A DNA stretch of 43,017 nt from Actinomycetes bacterium (GTDB lineage: Bacteria > Actinomycetota > Actinomycetes > S36-B12). How positions within the stretch are numbered: position 1 is the stretch's first letter; each line of letters begins with the position of its first letter. The DNA lies in assembly GCA_024641635.1 (NCBI GenBank), contig JAHECS010000027.1, positions 1 to 43,017 of the forward strand. Reading direction: 5' to 3'. A program made the position numbers and the translations under genes. This document shows positions 18,361 through 26,703 of the stretch, one piece after another. The notes under the pieces were generated by a model, which made no database searches, was not told the origin of the DNA, and saw nothing but the letters and a program-made list of their open reading frames with translations.

Positions 18361-20117
18361 CTGTGACGGCACGTCCCGCGGACACCCGAAGGTCCGTCGG
18401 ATCGGTGACCAGGGTGGACGGGCCGCTGGTCGAGATCCGAGGACTCGACGGAGTGTCGATGTCGGAACTGCTGCACCTGGGGCCGCACGACCTGCTGGCT
18501 GAGGTGGTGTCCCTCACCGGATCCTCGGTGAGTGCCCAGGCCTACGAGTACACCGGCGGCTTGCGCCCCGGCGATCCGGTCGTCCGGCTCGATCACCCGC
18601 TCTCGGCGCGCCTCGGGCCCGGCCTCCTCGGTGGCGTGTTCGACGGGCTGCTGCGACCGCTGGACGACGCGGGGACCTGGCTCGAACCGGGCCAGCAGGA
18701 GGCGGGAGGGGATCCGTCTCGGATGTGGGAGTGGACGCCCGATGTGGTTCGCGGCAGTCGGGTCACTGACGGCGACGTGCTCGGCCATGTCATCGAGGGA
18801 TCTCTCGAGCATCGGGTGATGGTGCCGGTGGGCGTGTCGGGGTCGGTGACCGATGTGCGGGCGGCGGGATCGGTGAACGGCGCGGACAAGGTTGCCCGCG
18901 TCGACGGTGTGCCCGTCGGGCTGGGTCACTGGTGGCCGGTGCGCCGTCCGCGGCCCGCAGCGGAGCGACGCGAGGCCGCCGTCCCGCTCCAGACCGGCCA
19001 GCGGGTGGTCGACGTCCTCTTCCCCCTCGCGAGGGGGAGTTCCGCCGCGGTGCCGGGCGGTTTCGGCACGGGGAAGACGATGCTGCTGCAGCAGATCGCG
19101 AAGTGGTGCGACGCCGACGTCATCGTGTACGTCGGATGCGGGGAGCGCGGCAACGAGATGGCCGACGTCCTTGACGACCTGCGGTCCATCGTCGATCCGC
19201 GGACCGGCGGGCGCCTGATGGATCGGACGGTCATTGTCGCGAACACGTCCAACATGCCGATGATGGCGCGCGAGGCGAGCATCTACGCGGCCGTCACTGT
19301 CGCCGAGTACTACCGCGATATGGGCTACGACGCTGTGGTCATCGCCGATTCCACGTCGCGATGGGCGGAGGCGCTGCGCGAGTTCGCCTCCCGGACCGGG
19401 GCGCTGCCGGCCGAGGAGGGCTATCCCGCGAGCCTGGCGTCGGCGCTGGCCGCCTTCTACGAGCGTGCCGGTCGCGTCCGGACTCTCGGCGGCGCAGACG
19501 GTTCCGTCACCATCATCGGTGCGGTGTCGCCGCAAGGCGGTGATCTCACCGAGCCGGTGACGGCGCACACGGAGCGGTTCGTCCGCACGTTGTGGACCCT
19601 CGATCGCGACCTTGCCTACGCGCGCCACTACCCGGCGGTGTCCTGGGTCGGCTCGTTCTCCCGCGATGCCGATGTGCTGGCCGCCTGGCACGCCGGTCGC
19701 GGCGACTCGGGATGGGCCCGTCAGCGGGCTCGGGTCGTGTCGCTGCTGGGTTCGGCAGACCGGCTGGCCGAGCTCGCCGAGCTCATGGGCGTCGGAGCGC
19801 TGCCGGGCCACGAGCGGATGGTGCTCCTGGGCGGGCGCCTCGTGCGCGAGGGCCTGCTGCAGCAGTCTGCGCTCAGCGCGGTCGACGCGTGGTGCGGTCC
19901 AGAGAGGTCCGCGGCGCTCCTGACTGCCACCCTCGACGTTCTCGATGCCTGCCAGGCGGCGGTCGCCCGGGGGATTCCAGCCGCCAGCGTGGAGGAGGTC
20001 GACTTCACTCCTGTCCTCAGGGCTCGCGAGGAGGCGGCCGGGGAGGGTGACGAGTCGAGGCATGCCATCGCGCGGGCCCGGGACCTGGTTCTTGCAGAGG
20101 TGGAGGCGCTGGGATGA
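18357..20117 (+). CDS. atpA: V/A-type ATP synthase catalytic subunit A
   Basis: 586 residues. It opens with the beta-barrel domain (VGSVTRVDGPLVEIRGL), then the A-specific 'non-homologous' insert (about 110-200, WEWTPDV, GHVIEGSLEHRVMVP). The P-loop GGFGTGKT is at 234-241, the catalytic Glu263 is in GCGERGNEMADVL, and VIADSTSRWAEALREFASR and GDLTEPVTAHTERFVRT follow. All residues needed for ATP hydrolysis/synthesis are present. The start is GTG at 18357 overlapping subunit E's stop (GTGA), with AGGAGG 10 bases upstream. Alternative upstream codons in this frame lie inside subunit E. It forms the A3B3 hexamer with the next gene. Confidence 0.98.
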   Translation: MTVTARPADTRRSVGSVTRVDGPLVEIRGLDGVSMSELLHLGPHDLLAEVVSLTGSSVSAQAYEYTGGLRPGDPVVRLDHPLSARLGPGLLGGVFDGLLRPLDDAGTWLEPGQQEAGGDPSRMWEWTPDVVRGSRVTDGDVLGHVIEGSLEHRVMVPVGVSGSVTDVRAAGSVNGADKVARVDGVPVGLGHWWPVRRPRPAAERREAAVPLQTGQRVVDVLFPLARGSSAAVPGGFGTGKTMLLQQIAKWCDADVIVYVGCGERGNEMADVLDDLRSIVDPRTGGRLMDRTVIVANTSNMPMMAREASIYAAVTVAEYYRDMGYDAVVIADSTSRWAEALREFASRTGALPAEEGYPASLASALAAFYERAGRVRTLGGADGSVTIIGAVSPQGGDLTEPVTAHTERFVRTLWTLDRDLAYARHYPAVSWVGSFSRDADVLAAWHAGRGDSGWARQRARVVSLLGSADRLAELAELMGVGALPGHERMVLLGGRLVREGLLQQSALSAVDAWCGPERSAALLTATLDVLDACQAAVARGIPAASVEEVDFTPVLRAREEAAGEGDESRHAIARARDLVLAEVEALG

Positions 20118-21514
20118 CGACCGGACTGGCGTGGCCGCGGGTCGAACGGCTCGGTGCTGCCGAGCTGCGGGGTCCGCTGCTCGTCATGTCAGGCGTCAGC
20201 GGGGTGGGCTGGGACGAGTTCGCCCGCATCCGGACGCCCGAGGGACCTGACCGGCACGGCCTCGTCCTCGCCGTGGACCGCGACCTCGCGGTCGTCGAGG
20301 TGCTGGAGGGGACCGAGGGCCTTCGGCCCGAGGACACCCGTGTGTCGTTCGACGGGGCGCCGCTGCGCATCCCGGTCGGCGAATCCTGGCTCGGCCGGAC
20401 GTGCAACGGGCGTGGTGAGCCCGTGGACGGCGGACCTCCGGTCATGGGGGACCGGCTCGTACCGGTCGCAGGTCTGCCCATCAATCCGGTCAGGCGCCAG
20501 CCGCCCGCCGAGCCCGTCCTCACCGGGATCTCGGCCATCGACGCCCTCACCACCCTCGTCCGCGGCCAGAAGCTCCCGGTGTTCTCCGTGGCCGGACTGC
20601 CCCACCTCGAACTGGCGACACAGGTGGCGGCCCAGGCGTCGGTCGGAGGGGAGCCGTTCTCCGTCGTGTTCGCCGGGATGGGCCTGACGCACCCGGACGC
20701 GGACGCCGTGCGCGATGCACTGGAGGAGCGGTCTGCGGGCGACGAGCTCGTCCTCCTGGTCAACACCGCCGACGATCCGGTGATCGAGCGCATCCTCACG
20801 CCGCGCATCGCGCTCACCGTCGCCGAGCACCTCGCGTTCGAGCTCGGACGGCACGTGCTGGTGGTCATGGCCGACATGACCAGCTACTGCGAGGCCGTCC
20901 GGGAGGTCTCCGCCGCGCGCGGCGAGATCCCTGGACGTCGCGCCTACCCCGGTTACCTGTACAGCGACCTCGCGTCGCTGTACGAGCGCTGCGGTCGGAT
21001 CCGCGGGATGCCCGGCTCGGTCACCCTCGTCCCTGTTCTCACCATGCCCGGTGGTGACATCACGCACCCGGTGCCTGACCTCACGGGATACATCACGGAA
21101 GGGCAGATCGTCCTGTCCAACGAGGTGGACGCCCGGGGTGTGTACCCGCCGATCGATCCGCTCGGATCGCTGTCACGGCTCATGAGACGCGGTGCCGGCG
21201 CGGGTCGCACCCGGGACGACCACCTCGACGTGGCCGCGCAGCTGCTCGCCGCGCTCGCGCACGCGCAGCAGGTACGGAGTCTGGCCGACCTCGTCGGCGA
21301 GCGGGCGCTGGGAGCAACCGACCGCCTGTACCTGCGCTTCGAGGAGGCCTTCTACCGGGACCTCGTCGATCAGCGGAAGGACGAGGCGCGAGACCTCGGC
21401 GACACGCTCGACCGCGGTTGGACGGCGTTGTCGGTACTGCCCCGCCGGGAGCTGTCCATGCTCGACACCGCGCAGATCGCCGCGCACTACTCGCCTGCTG
21501 AGGGGTCGTCATGA
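20114..21514 (+). CDS. atpB: V/A-type ATP synthase non-catalytic subunit B
   Basis: 466 residues, normal for subunit B. The nucleotide domain has the degenerate P-loop of this subunit: FSVAGLPHLELATQVAAQA instead of GxxxxGKT, matching a non-catalytic role. Downstream are VFAGMGLTHPDADAVRDAL, VVMADMTSYCEAVREVSAARGEIPGRRAYPGYLYSDLASLYERCG and DITHPVPDLTGYITEGQIV, the family's most conserved stretches. The end LSMLDTAQIAAHY is also typical. The ATG overlaps the subunit A stop (ATGA). Confidence 0.98.
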   Translation: MTTGLAWPRVERLGAAELRGPLLVMSGVSGVGWDEFARIRTPEGPDRHGLVLAVDRDLAVVEVLEGTEGLRPEDTRVSFDGAPLRIPVGESWLGRTCNGRGEPVDGGPPVMGDRLVPVAGLPINPVRRQPPAEPVLTGISAIDALTTLVRGQKLPVFSVAGLPHLELATQVAAQASVGGEPFSVVFAGMGLTHPDADAVRDALEERSAGDELVLLVNTADDPVIERILTPRIALTVAEHLAFELGRHVLVVMADMTSYCEAVREVSAARGEIPGRRAYPGYLYSDLASLYERCGRIRGMPGSVTLVPVLTMPGGDITHPVPDLTGYITEGQIVLSNEVDARGVYPPIDPLGSLSRLMRRGAGAGRTRDDHLDVAAQLLAALAHAQQVRSLADLVGERALGATDRLYLRFEEAFYRDLVDQRKDEARDLGDTLDRGWTALSVLPRRELSMLDTAQIAAHYSPAEGSS

Positions 21515-22182
21515 CCAGGGTGCGCGGGATGCCGTCGGGCCGAGCTGGGCGCGGATGGCTGGTGCGCCGCGTCGGCACTGCCGGTCGCGCGGCTTCGCTG
21601 CTGGATCGCAAGCTCCGAATACTGCGCCGTGAGCAGGAGCGGTACACCCGTCGATCCGAGGAGGCCCTCGAAGAATGGACGCGGGCGCTTGCCTCGGCAG
21701 AGGAGTGGGCACTGCGGGCCGCGCTGCTCGGCGGCGCCGGTGCGCTGGTGCCGGAGCTCGACGGGGCCAGTGCCGACGTGACCGTCGAGTGGTCGGCGGT
21801 CATGGGAGCGCGATTCCCCTCCTCCGCGCGGGTGGACCTGCCCGACCTGCCACCAGGATCGTGGCTCCCGGCATCGTCGGCCGTCGACGCAGCGGCCGCT
21901 GCCTACCGCGTGGCCCTGGAGGCGGCAGTCGATGCGGCCGTGTCACGCGCCGCCGCACGGGTCGTCACGGAGGAGATCGACGCCACCCGGTTCCGCAAGC
22001 GGGCGATCGAGGACCGATGGCTGCCGCGGCTGCAGGCGGCGTCCGCCGAGCTGGACCTCGTCCTGTCCGAGACTGAGGCGGGCGAGGCGGGCCGGCTTCG
22101 ACTCGCGGCCGCTTCCCAGGGTCGCGACGCACACCGAGGCGGATCATCGCTCATGGCCAAGGGGGTCAACGATGCCCAATGA
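21511..22182 (+). CDS. atpD: V/A-type ATP synthase subunit D (central rotor shaft)
   Basis: 223 residues. The family signature at the N-terminus is present in altered form: RVGTAGRAASLLDRKLRILRREQERYTRR, equal to the 'a.rg..lLk.Kr..L..e' helix. The C-terminal helix carries VVTEEIDATRFRKRAIEDRWLPRL, the standard 'v..ei..T.rrvNaLE.v.iP.l' block with RFRKRAIEDRW in place of RRVNALE. The two long helices form the coiled coil rotating inside A3B3. The C-terminus is extended by about 25 residues and overlaps the next start by 11 bases. Confidence 0.93.
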   Translation: MTRVRGMPSGRAGRGWLVRRVGTAGRAASLLDRKLRILRREQERYTRRSEEALEEWTRALASAEEWALRAALLGGAGALVPELDGASADVTVEWSAVMGARFPSSARVDLPDLPPGSWLPASSAVDAAAAAYRVALEAAVDAAVSRAAARVVTEEIDATRFRKRAIEDRWLPRLQAASAELDLVLSETEAGEAGRLRLAAASQGRDAHRGGSSLMAKGVNDAQ

Positions 22183-22660
22183 CACGCGCGCAAGCGTCTC
22201 CGCGACCCGACTGCCTCATCCAGACGATGGAGCCTCGCCGATGCAGGTCCTGCTCGGCGTCCACGACTCGCCTGCGTCCATGCGGGCGGCACGCTTCGTC
22301 ATCGAGCTGGCCCGCGGCTCCGGCGCGGCGGTCCTGGCCGTGACCGTCGTTCCGGACGGCCCGGTGTCGGAGGCCCTGGCGAGAACCTCACGCGAGCCCG
22401 CGGGGGACCAGCGTCGGCATGCGGCCGCTGCCGCGGTGCTCCGGCATGTGATCTCCATGGCCGAGGCCGCAGGCGTCACCGTCGAGGGGAGAGAGCTCGC
22501 CGGGGCGGCGGGACCGGCGATCCTCGCGGCTGCCGAGCAGTCGGGCGCCGACCTCATCGTGGTGGGGCGAACCGAGGCGCCCGACCCGCACGGTCACATC
22601 GGCGACGTCGCCCTCCACGTGCTCGAACTGGCGGACGTGCCCGTGGTGGCCGTTCCCTAG
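22172..22660 (+). CDS. Universal stress protein (UspA family)
   Basis: 162 residues from the ATG at 22172, with GGGGG 8 bases upstream. The Usp fold starts at MQVLLGVHDSPASMRAARFVIELA (residue 24 onward; that internal ATG at 22241 is the other possible start) and includes ILAAAEQSGADLIVVGRTE and LELADVPVVAVP. The ATP-binding motif G-2x-G-9x-G-S/T is poorly kept (GRTEAPDPHGHIGD), so this may be a non-nucleotide-binding member. It overlaps the end of subunit D by 11 bases and is the last gene of the ATPase operon, suggesting co-expression with proton pumping, perhaps under acid or energy stress. It converges on the zinc-finger gene with 7 bases between. Confidence 0.88.
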   Translation: MPNDTRASVSATRLPHPDDGASPMQVLLGVHDSPASMRAARFVIELARGSGAAVLAVTVVPDGPVSEALARTSREPAGDQRRHAAAAAVLRHVISMAEAAGVTVEGRELAGAAGPAILAAAEQSGADLIVVGRTEAPDPHGHIGDVALHVLELADVPVVAVP

Positions 22661-22667
22661 GCCCGAG

Positions 22668-23024
22668 TCATTGGTGAAGCTGCTCGGCCCAGTCGGCCGG
22701 GACCTTGCCCTCGGGCCCCGGCTTCGCCTGGTCCTCGGGATGATGCAATGGCGGAGCGAGGTCCGGACCCTCGACCGCGTCGTCGAGGTCGAATGACCAG
22801 AACCAGGACTCGCCGGGTTCGAAGCTCGCGATGATCGGATGGCCCTCCGCCCTCGCGTGCTTCGACGCATGCTGGCTGGGTGACGAGTCGCAGCAGCCGA
22901 TGTGACCGCACTGGGCGCAGCGTCGGAGGTTGAGCCACCACCCGGCGTCCTGGCCCGCGAGGCACTCGACGCAACCGTCACCGCTCGGAGGAACGGTGGG
23001 ATCGATTCCTGACATCTGGGACAT
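22668..23024 (-). CDS. UBP-type zinc-finger protein
   Basis: 118 residues. A zinc-finger UBP-like domain occupies residues 18-66, with candidate ligands C18, C21, C36, C39, C44/C45, H52, H56 and H62 in the pattern CVECLAGQ ... WWLNLRRCAQCGHIGCCDSSP ... HASKHARAEGHP. Eukaryotic ZnF-UBP domains bind the C-terminal Gly-Gly of ubiquitin. Bacterial ones have no known ligand. The C-terminal part has SWFWSFDLDDAVEG and an acidic/proline tail. In actinobacteria such a gene commonly neighbours histidine-kinase/flavoprotein clusters like the one that follows here (recalled association). The ATG at 23024 is 6 bases from a GATACT -10, so it is probably leaderless; the longer frame upstream lacks any protein-like sequence. 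Confidence 0.87.
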   Translation of the reverse strand: MSQMSGIDPTVPPSGDGCVECLAGQDAGWWLNLRRCAQCGHIGCCDSSPSQHASKHARAEGHPIIASFEPGESWFWSFDLDDAVEGPDLAPPLHHPEDQAKPGPEGKVPADWAEQLHQ

Positions 23025-23030
23025 CGCCTC

Positions 23031-23059
23031 AGTATCGCGACGTCGACGTTGGCTGTCCA
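23031..23059 (-). promoter_or_regulatory. Promoter of the UBP zinc-finger gene, leaderless type
   Basis: On the minus strand TGGACA (23059-23054) is separated by 17 bases from GATACT (23036-23031), and the ATG at 23024 follows after 6 bases. The -35 is a 5/6 match to TTGACA. This is the best-formed promoter in the window, and it places the transcript start at the start codon. Confidence 0.62.
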
Positions 23060-23111
23060 CGGTTCGGGCGCGCATCGCGACGGGGTTGTTGGGGGAAAGC
23101 ATTCGTATTCC

Positions 23112-23140
23112 TTGACGATCGGCGATCCAGCGAGCAGGGT
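23112..23140 (+). promoter_or_regulatory. Candidate promoter of the kinase-flavoprotein-ergothioneine run
   Basis: TTGACG (23112-23117) and CAGGGT (23135-23140) with 17 bases between. This would give a leader of about 80 bases before the kinase ATG at 23228, whose ribosome site AGGAG is at 23211-23215. The -10 is a weak match. Confidence 0.35.
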
Positions 23141-23227
23141 GACTGTCTCGGGGATGCCAGGCGGTGATGCCGTCGGACTTCCTGCCTTGGAGCGCCGTCG
23201 TCGGATCGTGAGGAGTTGGTCAGGCTC

Positions 23228-24964
23228 ATGACTGAGCAGGTCGAGGCACTCAGGAGGGAGCTCGAGGACGAGCTGGCGAAGGTCGCGCAGTTCCCCCACT
23301 ACAACCCGGGACCGGTGCTCCGCCTCGACGCCGATGGCGTGGTCCTGCTCGCCAACCGGGCCGCCGACGAGCTTCTGGGCATCGACGACCTGCACGACCG
23401 CTCATGGCTCGAGGTGTGCCGGGGGCTCAGCGACTCCGACTGGTCGCTGGCCGTGGCCGCGGTGGACGAACCGTTCGGCTTCGAGGCCGAGTTCGGGGAG
23501 CGCACCTTCAGCTTCCAGCATGTCCGCGTCCCGGGTGAGGACATCGTCTTCGCGTTCGGCACCGACATCACCGAGCGGCATCGAGCCGAGGCGCAGCTCA
23601 GGGAGGTGGCCCGCTTCCCTGACATGAACCCCGGGCCGGTCGTGCGGATGGACACGTCGGCCACCGTCCTCCTGAGCAACGCGGCCGCCCGCGCGGTGTT
23701 CGGCGGGGATCTCGTGGACCGGTCGTGGCTCGACGTGTGCCCGGGCATCGACGACGAGTTCTGGCAGCGGGTCCTGGCAACCTCCGACGTCGTCGCCCGG
23801 GAGGCGAGTGTCGACGGCTCCATCTATCTCTTCGCACATCGGCACGACCGCCGCACCGGGCTCGTGTTCGTCTTCGGATCGGACATCACCCAGCACAAGA
23901 TGACCGAGCGAGCGCTCGTCCAGTCGGAGAAGATGGCCACCCTGGGCACGCTGGCGGCGGGAGTGGCCCACGAACTGAACAACCCGGCTGCCGCTGCCCG
24001 GCGTGCGGCGGGGCAGCTGGCGGATGCCCTGCAGAAGGTGGACGCGGCGCACGTCGCGTTGAACGAGGCCCATCTCGGACCCGCATCCTGGGCACTCGTC
24101 CGTGAGCTCGAGCAGCGGGCACGGACAGCTGTGCCGGCCTCCGCCGACCTGAGTGGCATGCACCGGGCCGATGCCGAAGGAGCCATCGAGGACTGGCTGG
24201 ATCGGCAGGGGATCGCCGATGCCTGGGAGCTGGCGCCCGCCCTGTGCGCGATCGAGTTGGGCCCCGCGCGGCTGGCGGAGATCGCTGGACAGGTCGAGCC
24301 CGAAGCCCTGGCCGCAGTCGTGACGTTCGCGGCACGAACCGTGCCGGTGTACGCGCTCGCCCGCGAGATCGGTGAGAGCTCCTCGCGGATCTCCGAGATC
24401 GTCAACGCGCTGAGGGGATACTCCTTCCTCGGCCTTGCCCCTTCGCAGGACGTGGACGTGCACCGCGGGATCGACGACACCCTGGTCATCCTCAACAGCA
24501 GGATCCCCGAGGGCGTGGCGGTGCACCGGCGATTCGACCCGCAGGTTCCGCTCCTGGAGGGATTCGGCGGTGAGCTCAATCAGGTCTGGACGCACCTGCT
24601 CGACAACGCACTGGACGCCGTCGGTGCCCACGGCGAGATCACTGTCACGACCCGCCACTCTGCCGGGGCCGTCGAGGTCGAGGTGGCCGATGACGGACCC
24701 GGGATGTCCGCCGACGTCGTCGACCGGGTGTTCGACCCCTTCTTCACGACGAAACCTCAGGGCCAGGGCACCGGACTGGGGCTGTCGACGTGTCACTCGA
24801 TCGTCGTGGACCAGCACGGCGGCGACATCGTCGTGAGCTCCTCTCCGGGCAGCACCCGGTTCACCGTGAGCCTGCCCGTGCGTTCCCGTCAGGCAGTGCG
24901 CGACGGCGGTGACGCGTCGGCCTCGGGGGTGATCGAACTGGAGGACGGATCGGCGATGACCTGA
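23228..24964 (+). CDS. PAS-PAS sensor histidine kinase (soluble)
   Basis: 578 residues from the ATG at 23228; AGGAG ends 12 bases upstream, while a TTG at 23216 touches that site. Two PAS-type sensor domains (about 15-115 and 128-222) are visible duplicates: both begin FP.(Y/M)NPGPV.R.D, both have DRSW(L)(E/D)VC, and both end F.FG(T/S)DIT. Next comes HisKA with the phospho-accepting His248 in LAAGVAHELNNPAAAA, then a ~160-residue helical insertion before the ATPase domain. That domain has the N-box HLLDNALDAV, DDGPGM and GTGLGLSTCHSIV. There are no membrane spans, so it senses a cytoplasmic cue; PAS residues do not reveal a ligand. Its likely partner is the receiver-flavoprotein 83 bases downstream. 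Confidence 0.95.
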   Translation: MTEQVEALRRELEDELAKVAQFPHYNPGPVLRLDADGVVLLANRAADELLGIDDLHDRSWLEVCRGLSDSDWSLAVAAVDEPFGFEAEFGERTFSFQHVRVPGEDIVFAFGTDITERHRAEAQLREVARFPDMNPGPVVRMDTSATVLLSNAAARAVFGGDLVDRSWLDVCPGIDDEFWQRVLATSDVVAREASVDGSIYLFAHRHDRRTGLVFVFGSDITQHKMTERALVQSEKMATLGTLAAGVAHELNNPAAAARRAAGQLADALQKVDAAHVALNEAHLGPASWALVRELEQRARTAVPASADLSGMHRADAEGAIEDWLDRQGIADAWELAPALCAIELGPARLAEIAGQVEPEALAAVVTFAARTVPVYALAREIGESSSRISEIVNALRGYSFLGLAPSQDVDVHRGIDDTLVILNSRIPEGVAVHRRFDPQVPLLEGFGGELNQVWTHLLDNALDAVGAHGEITVTTRHSAGAVEVEVADDGPGMSADVVDRVFDPFFTTKPQGQGTGLGLSTCHSIVVDQHGGDIVVSSSPGSTRFTVSLPVRSRQAVRDGGDASASGVIELEDGSAMT

Positions 24965-25047
24965 CGGCACCCCTGTGGTGCGAGGTACGCTCGCGACGCC
25001 TCGATTTCCCAGACCGCCCTGCAGCAGAAGGGTCGAATACACGTCCC

Positions 25048-26703
25048 ATGGCCAAGCCCACGATCCTCACCGTCGACGACGACCCGATGGTCTCCCAGGC
25101 GATCACCCGCGACCTTCGCGAGCGCTATGGGTCCACGCACCGCATCGTGCGCGCGTCGTCCGGAGCGGAGGCACTCGACGTGCTTCGCGAGCTCGCGCTC
25201 CGCGATCGGCCGGTGGCCATGGTCGTCACCGATCAGCGCATGCCGGAGATGACCGGTACCGAGATGCTCGCTCAGGCCCGGGAGTTCGTTCCGGACGCGA
25301 AGTTCCTCCTGCTGACGGCGTACGCCGACACGGACGTCGCCATCAAGGCGATCAACGACATCGGGCTCGACTACTACCTCCTCAAGCCCTGGGACCCACC
25401 CGGCGAGCGCCTGTATCCGGTCACGGACGACCTGCTCGGGGACTGGCAGGCGGCGCATCCGCAGGCCGAGACCGACGTGCGAATCGTGGGGCACCGATGG
25501 TCTGACCGCAGTCACGACCTGAAGACCTTCCTCGCGCGCAACCACGTCCCGTACGGCTGGCTCGACGTGGACCGAGACCGCGAGGCGATCAGGCTGGTCG
25601 AGCTCGCCGGAGCCGAGCCGGACGACCTGCCGCTGGTGATCCTCCCCGACGGACTGATGCGAGCTCCCACGACACGGGCGCTCGCGGATGCGCTGGGCCT
25701 GCGCACGCAGGCGGAACAGCCGCTCTATGACCTGTGCATCGTCGGCGGCGGTCCGGCGGGCCTCGCGGCAGCCGTGTACGCGGCCTCCGAAGGCCTGAGC
25801 ACCGTCGTCGTGGAGAGGCACGCACCGGGCGGGCAGGCGGGACAGAGCGCGGCCATCGAGAACTACCTCGGATTCCCGAAGGGGCTCTCCGGATCGGACC
25901 TCACCCAGCGTGCGGTCGCCCAGGTGGGGCGCTTCGGCGCCGAGATGGTGCTCGCGCGCGACGTGGCCTCGCTGGAGGCCCGGGGACCCGTGCGCGCCGT
26001 GGTGTTCGACGATGGAGGGTCCATCGAGGCGCGTTCCGTCATCGTGGCTACGGGTGTGTCGTACCGACTCCTCCAGGGTCCCGGGCTGGACGACCTGACG
26101 GGCCGCGGCGTCTACTACGGCGCCACGGCCAGTGAGGCGAGCCAGTGCGAGGGCGACGACGTGTACGTCGTGGGTGCCGCCAACTCGGCGGGCCAGGCGA
26201 CCCTCAACCTCGCTCGCTTCGCCCGACGCGTCGTCATGGTCGTCCGTGGCTCGTCGTTGGACGCCTCGATGTCGTCGTACCTCGTCGAAAGGATCCTGGC
26301 CACGCCCAACATCGAGGTCCGGCTCCAGTGCGAGGTGGTCGGCGGCCGGGGGGAGGGGCACCTCGAGGCGATCACGATCGTCGATCGCGAGTCGAGTGCC
26401 GAGGAGGAGGCGACCACGAACTGGCTGTTCGTGTTCATCGGCGCCTCACCTCGCACAGAGTGGGTCGGTCCCGACGTCGCCCGCGATGACAAGGGCTTCG
26501 TGCTCACAGGCTCGGCGCTCGGCGGTCGCTCGGAGCCGCCGAGGTGGCCGCTCACCCGGCAGCCCTATCCGCTGGAGACATCGCTGCCTGGTGTCTTCGC
26601 CGCCGGTGACGTCCGTCGCGACTCGATGAAGCGGGTCGCATCGGCTGTGGGCGAGGGGGCCATGGCCGTGTCCTTCGTCCACGGATACCTGGCGACGATG
26701 TGA
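25048..26703 (+). CDS. Response regulator fused to thioredoxin-reductase-like FAD oxidoreductase
   Basis: 551 residues in three parts. A CheY-type receiver (1-130) has acidic D10/D11, phospho-acceptor D62 in VVTDQRMPEMTG, T90 and K113 in LLKPWD. A thioredoxin/glutaredoxin-like segment (about 140-225) has DLKTFLARNHVPYGWLDVDRD. A two-nucleotide-domain flavoprotein (226-551) has FAD loop GGGPAG (233-238), HAPGGQAGQSAAIENYLGFP, NADPH loop GAANSAG (376-382) and FAAGDVRRDSMKRV. The redox CxxC expected between the two loops is gone; the stretch reads YYGATASEASQCEGDD, leaving one Cys. It therefore cannot work as an ordinary thioredoxin reductase; phosphorylation may gate an NAD(P)H:FAD reaction. 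A TACGCT box at 24986-24991 might give it its own promoter. The stop overlaps the next kinase (GTGA). Confidence 0.95.
   Translation: MAKPTILTVDDDPMVSQAITRDLRERYGSTHRIVRASSGAEALDVLRELALRDRPVAMVVTDQRMPEMTGTEMLAQAREFVPDAKFLLLTAYADTDVAIKAINDIGLDYYLLKPWDPPGERLYPVTDDLLGDWQAAHPQAETDVRIVGHRWSDRSHDLKTFLARNHVPYGWLDVDRDREAIRLVELAGAEPDDLPLVILPDGLMRAPTTRALADALGLRTQAEQPLYDLCIVGGGPAGLAAAVYAASEGLSTVVVERHAPGGQAGQSAAIENYLGFPKGLSGSDLTQRAVAQVGRFGAEMVLARDVASLEARGPVRAVVFDDGGSIEARSVIVATGVSYRLLQGPGLDDLTGRGVYYGATASEASQCEGDDVYVVGAANSAGQATLNLARFARRVVMVVRGSSLDASMSSYLVERILATPNIEVRLQCEVVGGRGEGHLEAITIVDRESSAEEEATTNWLFVFIGASPRTEWVGPDVARDDKGFVLTGSALGGRSEPPRWPLTRQPYPLETSLPGVFAAGDVRRDSMKRVASAVGEGAMAVSFVHGYLATM

Noticed and set aside
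18297-20063. Long minus-strand open frame opposite the ATPase A subunit
   Set aside because: It mirrors the most conserved gene in the window and has no domain features of its own.
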